Assembly: GCA_945897075.1 (NCBI GenBank)
Contig: CAMDEX010000001.1
Coordinates: forward strand, 22,406-86,405
Direction of reading: 5' to 3'
Length of the DNA: 64,000 nt
Source of the DNA: Litorilinea aerophila
Lineage (GTDB): Bacteria; Chloroflexota; Anaerolineae; Caldilineales; Caldilineaceae
The translations under genes were made by a program, and so were the position numbers. This document shows, in pieces, positions 25,461-35,303 of the stretch. The notes under the pieces were generated by a model. That model searched no databases. It was not told the DNA's origin and saw only the letters and a program-made list of their open reading frames with translations. The first letter of the stretch is position 1. Every line of letters begins with the position of its first letter.

Positions 25461-27791
25461 GTGCCAGTCATCGCTGATGATACAGTGCGCAACTACACAC
25501 CTATCAGGCTGAGGTCACGATTCGTGATACAGGAACTTGCAGTGAAGACACAACGCGTGTGGCGTCGGATGGAAGGTTGGCGCGGCTTTCGGCTGACGGT
25601 GCCGTGGCTTGTCTTCGCCCTGTTGCTCCTGTGGGGCTGGCGTGTAGGGAACCCGGCGCACAACCTGCCTGCCTACGGTGATGTACTGGAAGTTGTCTGG
25701 ATCACTGACTGGTATGATGGGGTTGTGCGTGGCACACATTCTGCTTCTTCCTACCCATTGATCTTCTACCCGGCGGGCTGGCGCGTTGCTACCTATGCAG
25801 GCGGCCCAACGCTCTTGTTGGCATTGCTGCCATTAAATTGGCTGGGTGGCCCTGCGTTTGCCTATAATGTAGCGACAATATTAACGCTGGCGCTTTCATT
25901 TGCCGGGATGCAAACCGTGGTGCGTAGGGAGGTTGATGTACTGCCGGCGACCGTTGCCGCGCTGCTCTATACTTTTTGGGGCTTTCATTGGTTCCGCATC
26001 GCCGGTCATATGAATGTATTGATTGCGACCAGTCTGCTGCCGTGGTTGCTGTGGAGCCTGGAACGGTCGGTCGCGCCGACGCGACACTCCGTGGCCTGGT
26101 CGGCGCTGGCCGGTCTAGTGTGGATGCTCATGATTCTCAGTTCATGGTATTTTCTGTTTATGGGTGCCATGCTGTTGGGCGGATGGTGGCTGGCGCGACA
26201 AGCATCCCTTCTTAAAGCAGATAGAGACAAATTCTTTTCCACCGTGTCCATTCGCAGACTGTTAATCCCGACTGTAGTCGCCTTGCTGCCCTGTATCCCG
26301 TTTCTTCTCTTCTTTGTGTATGAGAGCAACGCCGCGCAGGCGGCCTATTACGACATTACACATGTTGCATTGTGGGATGCCAGCCTGAATAGTTTTCCAA
26401 TACCCAACGTTGCCCATCCGTGGTTAGCAGGCCTATCCAGCGTCATCTACCAGGGGCCAACGAACGAACCAGGCCAGGCCAACTTTGGATTTTTGGCTTT
26501 CCTGATGGCGGTGTTGGCGATCCGGCCGGCGTTGCGCGACCGACGCTGGTGGCCGGCATTGATGCTCACCGGCATCGGACTAGCCCTGAGCCTAGGGCTG
26601 ACCCTGAAATGGAACGGCCAGGTTATCCAGTGGGAAGCGTTACGCGGCCTGGATACAATCCTGTGGCGGCTTGGGTATCTGCTCAAACCCGATTTTTTCA
26701 CTGCGCCGCATCCAATATCGCCATTCGACACGGCAGTTCCGTTGCCGGGGCTATTGCTCAGTAGCCTCGTGCCGTTCTGGGAGCGAGCGCGGGTCTTTGC
26801 ACGTTATGCGTTGCTGGCCAGCGTTGGCCTCTATTCACTTACAGCATTGAGTCTGGCACAGGTACGCTATGGTTGGGTGCGGGGGCTATTGGCCCTGCTG
26901 CTAGTCATCGAGTTGCTTCCACCGCCTACGGATAGCGTACCGTTTCCACCTGTCGAACACCCCGCCTTTGCCTGGTTGCGTCAACACGGCACTCCTGAGC
27001 AGGGTATCGTGGATTTAGATGCGTGGCAGCCAGACCGGCTCTACTTGCCCAACCGCGGGCAGACGCTGCTGGCGACGGAGTACCATCAGCAGCCGACTGT
27101 GGCAGGGGCTGGCAGTATTCTGCCCGCGCACGTAGCATTTCTGGATCAATGGTTAGCGACACATCCGCATCCTTTCACCGACTCATCATTCGCTCCGTTG
27201 TGGCGCTATATCGGTGTACGCTATATCATTTTTCATGTTTCAGGTAGTTATGCACAAGTACTGTTGCGTGAGGCCGCACAGAATCCCGATTTGCAGAATC
27301 GCGGCTGCTTCGATCCGCCGCCAGGACGTAATCCATGGTCATATCCGATCTGCATCCTGGAGGTGACAACCTGGCCAACTCCCAGCTTCAACGTCCTGAC
27401 ATCGGAGGGGTGGTCGGGTACGGAGGAATGGGGCCGTTGGATAGAAGGAACGTCTGGCAGTGGTGTCTGGATGGCGGCGCGACGCGTGTCGTATCGCCTC
27501 AAAATCGAAGCTTTCCCGGTTTGCGATGCCAATCGCCCCCAACGAATAGTGGTGGAGGTCAATGGGGCAACAGTGGCGACTCACACATGGGATGACTGTG
27601 AGTCGTGGTTGGCGGAGATCGCTCTGTCTGCGCAACAAATCACCATTGGCTGGAATGAATTGACGCTCCGTTCAGCCTATGCTGCGCGACCGGTGGATAT
27701 CACCGATGGAAGCAATAGTGATACCCGCTGGCTATCGGTAGGTTTAACCAGACTGGAAATTACGCCAATTCTTCACCCTCCTTCGAATTGA
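25461..27791 (+). CDS. Large polytopic membrane protein, GT-C-like, compositionally distinct
   Basis: Up to 776 residues from GTG 25461; the true start may be later (a hydrophilic leader of about 45 residues precedes the first helix). About 11-12 hydrophobic helices reach residue 490, with a first outer loop YGDVLEVVWITDWYDGVVRGTHSASSYPLIFYPAGW, then a long outer C-terminal domain (to residue 776). The overall plan fits GT-C-type glycosyltransferases, but I recognise no named family. It lacks the shared C-terminal module of its neighbours, has more A/T-ending codons, and lies between a truncated paralog fragment and two full paralogs, which points to insertion or transfer. Confidence 0.6.
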   Translation: MPVIADDTVRNYTPIRLRSRFVIQELAVKTQRVWRRMEGWRGFRLTVPWLVFALLLLWGWRVGNPAHNLPAYGDVLEVVWITDWYDGVVRGTHSASSYPLIFYPAGWRVATYAGGPTLLLALLPLNWLGGPAFAYNVATILTLALSFAGMQTVVRREVDVLPATVAALLYTFWGFHWFRIAGHMNVLIATSLLPWLLWSLERSVAPTRHSVAWSALAGLVWMLMILSSWYFLFMGAMLLGGWWLARQASLLKADRDKFFSTVSIRRLLIPTVVALLPCIPFLLFFVYESNAAQAAYYDITHVALWDASLNSFPIPNVAHPWLAGLSSVIYQGPTNEPGQANFGFLAFLMAVLAIRPALRDRRWWPALMLTGIGLALSLGLTLKWNGQVIQWEALRGLDTILWRLGYLLKPDFFTAPHPISPFDTAVPLPGLLLSSLVPFWERARVFARYALLASVGLYSLTALSLAQVRYGWVRGLLALLLVIELLPPPTDSVPFPPVEHPAFAWLRQHGTPEQGIVDLDAWQPDRLYLPNRGQTLLATEYHQQPTVAGAGSILPAHVAFLDQWLATHPHPFTDSSFAPLWRYIGVRYIIFHVSGSYAQVLLREAAQNPDLQNRGCFDPPPGRNPWSYPICILEVTTWPTPSFNVLTSEGWSGTEEWGRWIEGTSGSGVWMAARRVSYRLKIEAFPVCDANRPQRIVVEVNGATVATHTWDDCESWLAEIALSAQQITIGWNELTLRSAYAARPVDITDGSNSDTRWLSVGLTRLEITPILHPPSN

Positions 27792-27878
27792 TACCCTCCA
27801 CCACTTTCAATGAAAAAGAAAAAGCGATAATCCGAAGATTTCAGCACGAACCCGTGTAAACTCAATGTTTGACAGTGC

Positions 27879-30305
27879 ATGAAATTCAGTGATGGCAACC
27901 AACTCTCTTATACAATTGTCGACAAGGATACTAAATTGTCAGGTCAACTACCGCCGTCTGCGGCCAAGTACAGATGGCTGACGGGGGCGAACAGCCGTTG
28001 GTTTCTGCTATTCGTCTTGGTGTCGGCGGCCGCCGTCTCCACGGCTATCACCATCAATCTGGGCGCATATGCCCACGATGCTGCATCCGCACACGTGCCC
28101 CGTGGCTTCATCTTCTCCGCTGCCATCTCTGATGGATTCTTGCAACCCCGCTGGGTGCAATTCCTCCATATAGGCTTGGGTAGTCCGCTCTTTACTTTTC
28201 AGCCCTCACGTCCTTATTACGGGATGGACATCCTGGCCCGTCTGGGCCTGGCCCATCCGTTGGGTTGGAGGGTGTTGATCGGCGGCGGTCTGCTGGCCGC
28301 CTTTCTGGGCACATTCTACCTGGTTCGCCTGGCAACAGATCGATCCTGGCCTGCTCTGGCTGCTGCCGCCGCCTATCTTTACGCTCCTTATATGCTACAC
28401 AATGCTCTGGTGCGGGGGTCCAACGAAGTCTTTGGCATGTTTCTCTACCCCTGGGTGCTGTGGGGACTGCTGTGGTTAGCCCAATCACCGAGTGGAAGAC
28501 GCTTTGTGGTCGCTACGCTGATTTGGGCTGCCAGTATCGGAATGCACGTGCTGGCTCCGCTGATGCTGGCACCGATAGCATTGTTGACGGCGTTCATCGC
28601 TGGTTGGCGCTGGCGCACACCCGCGCCGTTGTTGGTATTGCTTGTGGGTGGCCTGTTGATGAGTCCCGTCTGGCTGCCCATCCTGGAGGAACAGAGTTAC
28701 GTTCAGATCGAGCGTGACTTCGACAGCCCGGCAGCGATTCCTTTAGATAACCCGATTCCCCTAGACCGCCTGTTGGCCCCACCAACAGTCTACGATATCC
28801 AGCGCGACAATAACAGCATGGGCGACCGTATCGGACTTCTGCACACTCTTTTGTTGCTCCTCGGTCTGCCAGGTACTCTCGTGGCCTTCCGGCAACGTCG
28901 CCGGGCTTTGGGTGTGACGATTGGACTGGCGACAGTGTTTGGATTGGTGTTCCTGTGGCTTCTCACAGCTTCTTCGGATCTGATCTGGCAACTGTTTGAT
29001 CCACTATTGCATAGAGTACAATATCGGATGCGCTTGATGGGGATACAGGCCCTTGTGGTATCCATTGGGATCGGCGGATTGGCTGCTCTAGTCGCAACGC
29101 GCTGGCAGAAACTGCTTGGTCTGGTTCTGACTCTGCTGTTCCTACTGCTTGGGATCCCTGCGCTCTATGTGAATCTGCAACACCGTATTGGCAGTTTTGA
29201 CGGGGTAATCACGTTTGACTACGTGCGGGCCATCGAATGGCAGACATCGGGTGCCGGCTTGACATCGTACGGGGAATTTCTCCCCTTCTGGCGGAGACAG
29301 ATCTTTAACGACGCGATCCTGGCCGAGTTGGGCCAGGACTTCGACCCGGAGGCGCGCCCCCTGGCTCACCCCCCGGCAGGGGTACGCGTACTGGACGCCC
29401 ACGTCACATCCAGTTCCTGGGCGCTGGATTTGGAGAGCGCGCAACCTGCAACCGTCACGCTCTACCTGCTCTACTATCCCCGCTGGCAGGCGCTTCTGGA
29501 CGGCGCGCCGGTTGCAATTCATCCAGAGGCAGAGACGGGGTATGTGCAACTGGAGCTGCCCGCAGGCCGCCACAATCTGATTCTCCACTACGGGCACAGT
29601 ACATTGCAGAGGATAGGCACCGGGATCAGCCTATTGATTGCTCTGAGCCTGCTCGTTCTGGCGATCCGGGGGAAAAGGCCAGGCGAGAGTGTTGCCGCTG
29701 TTGAATCTGCTGCGAAAGGGGTGTGGGAAGCCGCGCCGCCACTCTGGTTGCTGGTGGGACTGGCCCTTTTTTTGGGGAGCAAATGGGCGGTGATCGACCC
29801 GTATACAACGATTTTTCGCTGCCAATCCACCGTGGAACGGGTCTGCGGCGTAGATGCAACGGTGGATGTGGCCTTTGTCGGCGCTCCCAGCTTGCGGGGG
29901 TATACACTCGGCGACAATCGGTTCCGCCCTGGCGGGACGGCGCAGGTCGTTCTCTTTTGGGAAGGAGAGAGCGATAGCCTCCCGATGCTCAAGAATTTTG
30001 TCCACATCCGCAACAGCCAGCCGGACCAACTGATCAACCCCCGCACCGGCAGCGACATCTGGGCGCAAGAGGATCACTTGACGCCCGGCGGTCTGTTTTT
30101 GCGCGATTTCTCGCCTGGGCGACTCTATCAGGACGAATTCCGCGTGGCGCTGCCTGCGGATATGCCACCGGGGGAATACTTTCTGGAAGTCGGTTGGTTC
30201 AACCCAGAGACCGGGGAACAGACTGAGCCGGTTGACGAGTCACTGATGCCGCCGCTGCGCGAGTTGTGGCGTTCGGTCCTGCTGCCCTCCATTACAGTAG
30301 AATAG
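27879..30305 (+). CDS. Polytopic membrane protein with C-terminal beta module, paralog of next gene
   Basis: The 808-residue protein has a 45-residue leader, a first helix, then NLGAYAHDAASAHVPRGFIFSAAISDG...GLGSPLFTFQPSRPYYGMDILARLGLAHPLGWR and about 12 helices to residue 440, an outer region (VRVLDAHVTSSSWALDLESAQPATVTLYLLYYPRWQALLDG), another helix pair and a terminal module (AQVVLFWEGESDSLPMLKNFVHIRNSQP...PPGEYFLEVGWFNPETGEQ). It resembles the PTPS-related (PF10131-like) membrane family by my recollection. Function is probably glycosyl transfer outside the membrane. It is 13 bases before its close paralog; this pair shows tandem duplication, with the 5' part more diverged and more A+T-rich. 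Confidence 0.7.
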   Translation: MKFSDGNQLSYTIVDKDTKLSGQLPPSAAKYRWLTGANSRWFLLFVLVSAAAVSTAITINLGAYAHDAASAHVPRGFIFSAAISDGFLQPRWVQFLHIGLGSPLFTFQPSRPYYGMDILARLGLAHPLGWRVLIGGGLLAAFLGTFYLVRLATDRSWPALAAAAAYLYAPYMLHNALVRGSNEVFGMFLYPWVLWGLLWLAQSPSGRRFVVATLIWAASIGMHVLAPLMLAPIALLTAFIAGWRWRTPAPLLVLLVGGLLMSPVWLPILEEQSYVQIERDFDSPAAIPLDNPIPLDRLLAPPTVYDIQRDNNSMGDRIGLLHTLLLLLGLPGTLVAFRQRRRALGVTIGLATVFGLVFLWLLTASSDLIWQLFDPLLHRVQYRMRLMGIQALVVSIGIGGLAALVATRWQKLLGLVLTLLFLLLGIPALYVNLQHRIGSFDGVITFDYVRAIEWQTSGAGLTSYGEFLPFWRRQIFNDAILAELGQDFDPEARPLAHPPAGVRVLDAHVTSSSWALDLESAQPATVTLYLLYYPRWQALLDGAPVAIHPEAETGYVQLELPAGRHNLILHYGHSTLQRIGTGISLLIALSLLVLAIRGKRPGESVAAVESAAKGVWEAAPPLWLLVGLALFLGSKWAVIDPYTTIFRCQSTVERVCGVDATVDVAFVGAPSLRGYTLGDNRFRPGGTAQVVLFWEGESDSLPMLKNFVHIRNSQPDQLINPRTGSDIWAQEDHLTPGGLFLRDFSPGRLYQDEFRVALPADMPPGEYFLEVGWFNPETGEQTEPVDESLMPPLRELWRSVLLPSITVE

Positions 30306-30318
30306 AAATGGAATCGAA

Positions 30319-32655
30319 ATGTCCTCCCATCTATTGAACAAAAGCCGCTGGCTTCTGCTCTTGCTACTCGTAGCCGCGGTAGCTGTGTCCACCGCGCTGA
30401 CCACCAATCTGGGCGCGTATGCCCACGACGCTGCGGCCGAACACATCCCGCGCGGCCTCCTCTTCTCCGCCGCGATTGCCGACGGCAATTTCTATCCCGC
30501 CTGGACACAATTTCTGCATGTGGGGCTGGGCAGCCCGCTCTTTACCTTTCAGCCGCCCCTGCCCTACTACGGCCTGGATTTCTTGGCGCGCCTGGGGTTG
30601 GCCCACCCGTTGGGCTGGCGGGCGCTGATTGGCGGGGGGTTGCTGGTGGCCTTTCTGGGAGCGTTCGCGCTGGCCCACTTGGCAACGGGCAGACGCTGGG
30701 CCGCCCTGGCCGCGGCCACGGCCTATCTCTATGCGCCCTACGTGCTGCGCAATGCGCTGGAACGCGGCTCCAACGAAGCCTTTGGGATGTTTCTCTATCC
30801 CTGGGTGTTGTGGGGTCTGCTGCGTCTGGCCCAATCCCCCTCGGCGGGCCGCTTCGTTGTGGCCGCGCTGATCTGGGCAGCCAGTATCGGTATGCACGTG
30901 TTGGCCCCGTTGATGCTGGCCCCGGTGGCCCTGCTGGTAGCCGTCATCACCGGCTGGCGTTGGCGCACCCCCGCGCCGCTGCTGGCGCTGCTCGTCGGCG
31001 GCCTGCTGATGAGCTTTCTCTGGCTGCCACTGCTGGAGGAGCAGAGTTATGTGCATATTGAACAGAATTTCAGCGATGCCACAGCGATCCCGCTGAACAA
31101 CCCAATTCCCCTGGAAAACCTGCTGGCCTTGCCCGCAGTCTATGACACCCAGCGCGAGAACAACGGCGTGGGCGACCGCATCGGTCTGCTCCACACGCTG
31201 CTCCTGCTGCTGGCGGTGCCCGCCGCGCTCTACGCCCTCCGCCAGCGACGTTATGGCCTGGCGTTGACGCTGGGGCTGGCGACAGCGGTTGGGCTGACTC
31301 TTTTTTGGCTTTTTATGGAGTCGTCCAATCCGGTTTGGCAATTGTTCGACCCGCTCCTGCACCGGGTGCAATACCGCACGCGTCTGATGGGTGTGCAGGC
31401 GCTGGCCGCGTCGGTGGCCGTGGGCGGGATGGTGGCGTTGGCGTCCGTGCGCCGGGAAAAAGTGATCGCCTTGATCCTCAGCGCGCTGCTTCTCCTCATT
31501 GCCCTTCCCTCGCTACACGTAGACCTGCAACACCGCTTTGGCAGCTTTGCGGACAGCATCACCCGCGCGGATGTGCGCGCTATCGAATGGCAGGGATCGG
31601 GCACGGCCCTGACCGCCTTCGGGGAATTCCTGCCCCGCTGGCGCGAGAAACCTTTCGACGACGCTCTGCTGGCCGAGTTGGGCCACGATTTCGATCCCCA
31701 AGCACGCCCCCTGGCCCAGCCACCCGCGCATGTACGCGTCCTCTCCGCCCAGGTCACGTCCAGCGACTGGGCCTTGCATCTGGAGAGCAGCCAGGCAGAA
31801 ACAATCACCCTATACCTGTTATACTATCCCCATTGGCGCGCATTTCTGGATGAGACACCGCTGGCGATCCGTCCGCAAGCGGAGACGGGCTACGTTCAGT
31901 TCGATCTGCCCGCGGGCAACCACCGCCTGGTGTTACGCTACAGCCGCGGCCCGCTACAGTGGGCCGGTTTGGCCGTCAGCGGGGTGATCGCTCTGCTTCT
32001 GCTGCTCGTGGGAATCGGTGGGATGTGGCGAGGGCGCTTTTATCAGAGTGGGGCGCGCAGCCTGCCCATCGCACAGGAAGCCGCGCCATCTGTCTGGCTT
32101 TTGCTGGGGTTGGCGCTCTTTCTGGGGCTGAAGTGGACGGTCATTGACCCGTCTACAACCCTTTTCCGCTGCCAGTCTACAGCCGAGCGGGTCTGCGGCG
32201 CGGGTGCGACGGTAGATGTGGCCTTTGCCGGCGCTCCCAGTCTGGTTGGTTATACAATTGGCAACAACCAGGCCCGGCCCGGCGAAAGCGTGTACGTCGC
32301 TCTCTTTTGGGAAGGGCAGGCCGACAGCCTCCCGCTGCTCAAGAGTTTCGTTCACATCCGCAACAGCCAACCGGAGCAGACGGTCAATCCCCGCACGGGC
32401 AGCGACATCTGGGCGCAGGAGGATCACGTGACGCCGGGCGGTCTGCCTCTGCGGGAGTTCTCGCCCGGACGGCTTTACCGGGACGAGTTTCGCATCGTGC
32501 TGCCGGCAGATATGCCACCGGGGGAATACTTCCTGGAAGTGGGCTGGTTCAACCCCGAAACCGGCGAGCAACTCGACCCGTTGGATGAAACGATGCAGCC
32601 ACCCTTGCGTGAATTGTGGCGCTCGGTGCTGCTGCCCTCAATCACTGTGGAGTAG
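30319..32655 (+). CDS. Polytopic membrane protein with C-terminal beta module (paralog of 27879 gene)
   Basis: 778 residues. Layout equals that of the upstream paralog: NLGAYAHDAAAEHIPRG loop, QPPLPYYGLDFLARLGLAHPLGWR, about 12 helices, outer domain (ITLYLLYYPHWRAFLDETPLAIRP), two further helices, and a C-terminal module (VYVALFWEGQADSLPLLKSFVHIRNSQP...PPGEYFLEVGWFNPETGEQ). The last 30 residues are nearly identical to the paralog, at DNA level too, consistent with recent duplication or gene conversion. Its 5' part was also copied to 24972-25395. The precise sugar reaction is unknown. Confidence 0.72.
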   Translation: MSSHLLNKSRWLLLLLLVAAVAVSTALTTNLGAYAHDAAAEHIPRGLLFSAAIADGNFYPAWTQFLHVGLGSPLFTFQPPLPYYGLDFLARLGLAHPLGWRALIGGGLLVAFLGAFALAHLATGRRWAALAAATAYLYAPYVLRNALERGSNEAFGMFLYPWVLWGLLRLAQSPSAGRFVVAALIWAASIGMHVLAPLMLAPVALLVAVITGWRWRTPAPLLALLVGGLLMSFLWLPLLEEQSYVHIEQNFSDATAIPLNNPIPLENLLALPAVYDTQRENNGVGDRIGLLHTLLLLLAVPAALYALRQRRYGLALTLGLATAVGLTLFWLFMESSNPVWQLFDPLLHRVQYRTRLMGVQALAASVAVGGMVALASVRREKVIALILSALLLLIALPSLHVDLQHRFGSFADSITRADVRAIEWQGSGTALTAFGEFLPRWREKPFDDALLAELGHDFDPQARPLAQPPAHVRVLSAQVTSSDWALHLESSQAETITLYLLYYPHWRAFLDETPLAIRPQAETGYVQFDLPAGNHRLVLRYSRGPLQWAGLAVSGVIALLLLLVGIGGMWRGRFYQSGARSLPIAQEAAPSVWLLLGLALFLGLKWTVIDPSTTLFRCQSTAERVCGAGATVDVAFAGAPSLVGYTIGNNQARPGESVYVALFWEGQADSLPLLKSFVHIRNSQPEQTVNPRTGSDIWAQEDHVTPGGLPLREFSPGRLYRDEFRIVLPADMPPGEYFLEVGWFNPETGEQLDPLDETMQPPLRELWRSVLLPSITVE

Positions 32656-32667
32656 AATTTTAGCCCT

Positions 32668-35181
32668 ATGGCCTATCCCGCATCAACTTCCCCGCAAAAT
32701 CAGCCGCTCGATCTACTCCGTCAGGAGCGGCGGTTGGCCGTCGCCATCTTCTTTCTGGCGCTGGCCGTCTATACGCTGACATACGTGGGCGCGTTCAAGA
32801 GCAACGACGAGCGCGCGCTTTTCAGCGGGATGGACAGCTTTGTCAAACGGGGCAGCTTTACCGTCAACCAGATTTTTTGGGATTACACAAACGTGGCGAT
32901 GATCACCGATCGCGGCGAGATGGTGCCCAACTACGAGCCGGGCCAGATGGTGCTGGCGATTCCCTTCTATCTGTGGGGGCGGGCGTTGGGCGGGGCTGTG
33001 CAGGGGACGCTCTTTTTCAATCTTGTCGTCACGGCGGCGTCGGCGGCGCTGGTCTATCTCTGCTTTCTGGAGTTGGGCTACCGGCGGCGGGTTGCCCTGT
33101 TGGGCTGTTGTGTCTACGCCTTTGCGACACTGGCCTGGCCCTACAGCCGCACCTTCTTTCGTGAGCCATTGACCGTCCTCACCTATCTGCTGGCCGTCTA
33201 CGGGCTGCTGCGCTACCGGCCACCCGGCCCGCGACGGATGGGCTGGCTGGCGCTGACCGGCACGGCGTTGGGGCTGGCGCTGGTCACGAAGCAGATCAGT
33301 GTGGCGCTGATCCCCTCGCTGCTGCTTCTGCTCTTTGCTTACGAACGCCAGCGCCCGGCCGATCCGGGTTCCAGCTTGGCCCGCCAACGGCTAAACGCGG
33401 CCCTGGCCCTTCTGCTGCCCCTGGCCCTGATTCTGCTTCTGGAACGGGTCTATCACCAGGCCACACTGGGGGGTGTCGAGCTTTTCTCGCGCAATATCAT
33501 CGAGTACACCACCAACCCCCAGCTCTCCCAATCCATCCCCGCGCGGATGCTGCGCGGGCTGCTTGGCCTCTCCATCAGCCCCTACAAAGGACTCTTCTGG
33601 TATGCGCCCGCGCTGCTGCTGGGATTGATCGGCGCGCTGCCTTTCACGCGTCGCTTCCCCTGGGAGGGGCTGGCCTTTTTGCTGCTGGTGGCCGGCCACT
33701 TCCTGGGCTACAGCCGCTACAACTACTGGTCGGGCGGCGTGGCCTGGGGGTCGCGCTATATGCTGCCCGTCATCCCTTTCCTCATCCTGCTGGCCGCGCC
33801 AGTTTTCGCCTGGCTGCTCGCCGATCCGCCTTCTCACGCTTCACGTTTCACGTTTCACGCTTCACGCTTCACGTTTCACGCTCCACGTTTCACGTCTCAC
33901 GTTTCACGTTTCACGTTTCACGTTTCACGTTTCGCTATTTGGCTGCTCATCGCCCTCAGCCTCTTCATCCAAATTCTGGGCGTCAGCCTGGATTTGCGGA
34001 CCTACGAGTTGTCTTTTCTGCTCGACAACGCCGCAATTTGGGGCGGCATTGGCGAGGCCATCGACGCGCTCTATCTGCAACCGGCCTATTCGCCGGTGTT
34101 GGGCCATTGGCGTCTGCTGCTCTCGGGAACGCTGCCGCTCGATTTCGCCTGGGTGCAGCTACGCGAGATGGGCGGCTGGGCGCTGCTCCCGCTGGGGCTG
34201 CTGATTTCGTTGCTCTTTCTGGCCGTCAATCTGGCCGCGTGCGTGTGGCTCTGGCGGCAACCGCAACGGACGGCTCTGTTCGGGCTGGGGTTGTCGGCGC
34301 TTTTTGTCGTAACCGGCTCTGTGCTCCTGGGCCTCTACCGCCAGGGCGACGCCCGCTTCGATCCCTACGGGGTGGATCGCTTTCTGCGGCCAATGATTGA
34401 GCGATTGGAGACGGTTGATTGTGGCTGGCGTGGCTGCGACGAAGTGGTGATCGTGCCTGACCCGACGCTGACCGATTATTTCCTCAATTATATGAGCGCA
34501 CCGCTGGTCTGGTATGCCGTTGAGAGTGAGCCGGTGGAAAGCGAACTGCTCGAACAACTCAGCCGCCGCTATGCCCGTATCTGGCTGGTGCGGGATCGCA
34601 ACGCGGCGACCGACGACGCAGAAAACCGTCGAGGGGTGGAGCGCTATCTGACCGAACACGCGTATAAAGCGGACGAGGAACGCATGGACGAGTGGGCCAG
34701 ATTGCTGCGTTTTTCCGCGGCGGGCACAGCGCAGACGCAGATGGAAACGGCGCACGTTCTGGGCGATATGCAATTGGCGCAGATTTCGATTGGAATCGAG
34801 CAACCGGCGCACACATCCTCTGTTGACGCGGCGGTGAGCGTTCAGCCGGGCGACACCCTGCAAATCGGTCTGCGCTGGCAGGCAAAGCAGACGCAGGCAG
34901 GCAACTACACCGTCTTTATCCAACTGTTGAACGCCAGCGGCCAGGTTGTCGCGCAGCGGGATCGCTGGCCGGGGGACGGTTTTTTCCCCACCGCCGCGTT
35001 GCAGGCGGGCCAAATCATCACCGACAACCTGGCCCTGCCGCTGCCGTCCGATCTGTCGCCCGGCAGCTACCGGTTAATCGGCGGTCTCTATCGCGGCGAT
35101 GTGGAAGGCTATCCCCGGCTGGTCGGCCCTAACGGCGATTTTGTCCTCTTGGCTGAGATTGAAGTGGCATCAGAGCAATAA
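32668..35181 (+). CDS. GT-C-like polytopic membrane protein with heptamer array and C-terminal beta module
   Basis: 837 residues. The first outer loop holds SNDERALFSGMDSFVKRGSF (acidic pair for sugar-phosphate activation), then NYEPGQMVLAIPFYLWG; about 12 helices extend to residue 560, followed by an outer domain and a terminal module (DTLQIGLRWQAKQTQAGNYTVFIQLLNASGQVVAQRDRWPGDGFFPT...SPGSYRLIGGLYRGD). From 33831 to 33932 the frame translates CACGTTT-type heptamers as HASRFTFHASRFTFHAPRFTSHVSRF, an inserted loop between helices. GGAG precedes the ATG, 12 bases after the previous stop. Likely role: transfer of a lipid-linked sugar in the cluster's product. Confidence 0.72.
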   Translation: MAYPASTSPQNQPLDLLRQERRLAVAIFFLALAVYTLTYVGAFKSNDERALFSGMDSFVKRGSFTVNQIFWDYTNVAMITDRGEMVPNYEPGQMVLAIPFYLWGRALGGAVQGTLFFNLVVTAASAALVYLCFLELGYRRRVALLGCCVYAFATLAWPYSRTFFREPLTVLTYLLAVYGLLRYRPPGPRRMGWLALTGTALGLALVTKQISVALIPSLLLLLFAYERQRPADPGSSLARQRLNAALALLLPLALILLLERVYHQATLGGVELFSRNIIEYTTNPQLSQSIPARMLRGLLGLSISPYKGLFWYAPALLLGLIGALPFTRRFPWEGLAFLLLVAGHFLGYSRYNYWSGGVAWGSRYMLPVIPFLILLAAPVFAWLLADPPSHASRFTFHASRFTFHAPRFTSHVSRFTFHVSRFAIWLLIALSLFIQILGVSLDLRTYELSFLLDNAAIWGGIGEAIDALYLQPAYSPVLGHWRLLLSGTLPLDFAWVQLREMGGWALLPLGLLISLLFLAVNLAACVWLWRQPQRTALFGLGLSALFVVTGSVLLGLYRQGDARFDPYGVDRFLRPMIERLETVDCGWRGCDEVVIVPDPTLTDYFLNYMSAPLVWYAVESEPVESELLEQLSRRYARIWLVRDRNAATDDAENRRGVERYLTEHAYKADEERMDEWARLLRFSAAGTAQTQMETAHVLGDMQLAQISIGIEQPAHTSSVDAAVSVQPGDTLQIGLRWQAKQTQAGNYTVFIQLLNASGQVVAQRDRWPGDGFFPTAALQAGQIITDNLALPLPSDLSPGSYRLIGGLYRGDVEGYPRLVGPNGDFVLLAEIEVASEQ
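33831..33932. repeat. CACGTTT/CACGCTT heptamer array within GT-C gene
   Basis: About 14 units of TTTCACG with variants CTTCACG, CTCCACG and TCTCACG, 102 bases, exactly 34 codons, giving a SRFTFHA-type peptide repeat. The same unit occurs at 3375-3398 and 35212-35287 between genes. Confidence 0.92.
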
Positions 35182-35211
35182 AAGTGCGTTTGTTCGGCCA
35201 GAAACCTGAAA

Positions 35212-35287
35212 CGTAAAACGTGAGACTACCGGCACGCATTTCACGTCTCACGTCTCACGTCTCACGCCTCACGTTTCACGCCTCACG
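35212..35287. repeat. TTTCACG/TCTCACG heptamer array, intergenic
   Basis: ACGTAAAACGTGAG on one side and a run of CTCACGT/CTCACGC/TTTCACG units on the other fill most of the 122 bases between two GT-C genes, forming an imperfect hairpin. No promoter is seen. Confidence 0.85.
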
Positions 35288-35303
35288 AATTCGATAATCG
35301 GCT

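Noticed and set aside
33831..33932. CRISPR array
   Set aside because: The heptamers are directly adjacent with no spacers; same for 23246-23320 and 5042-5120.
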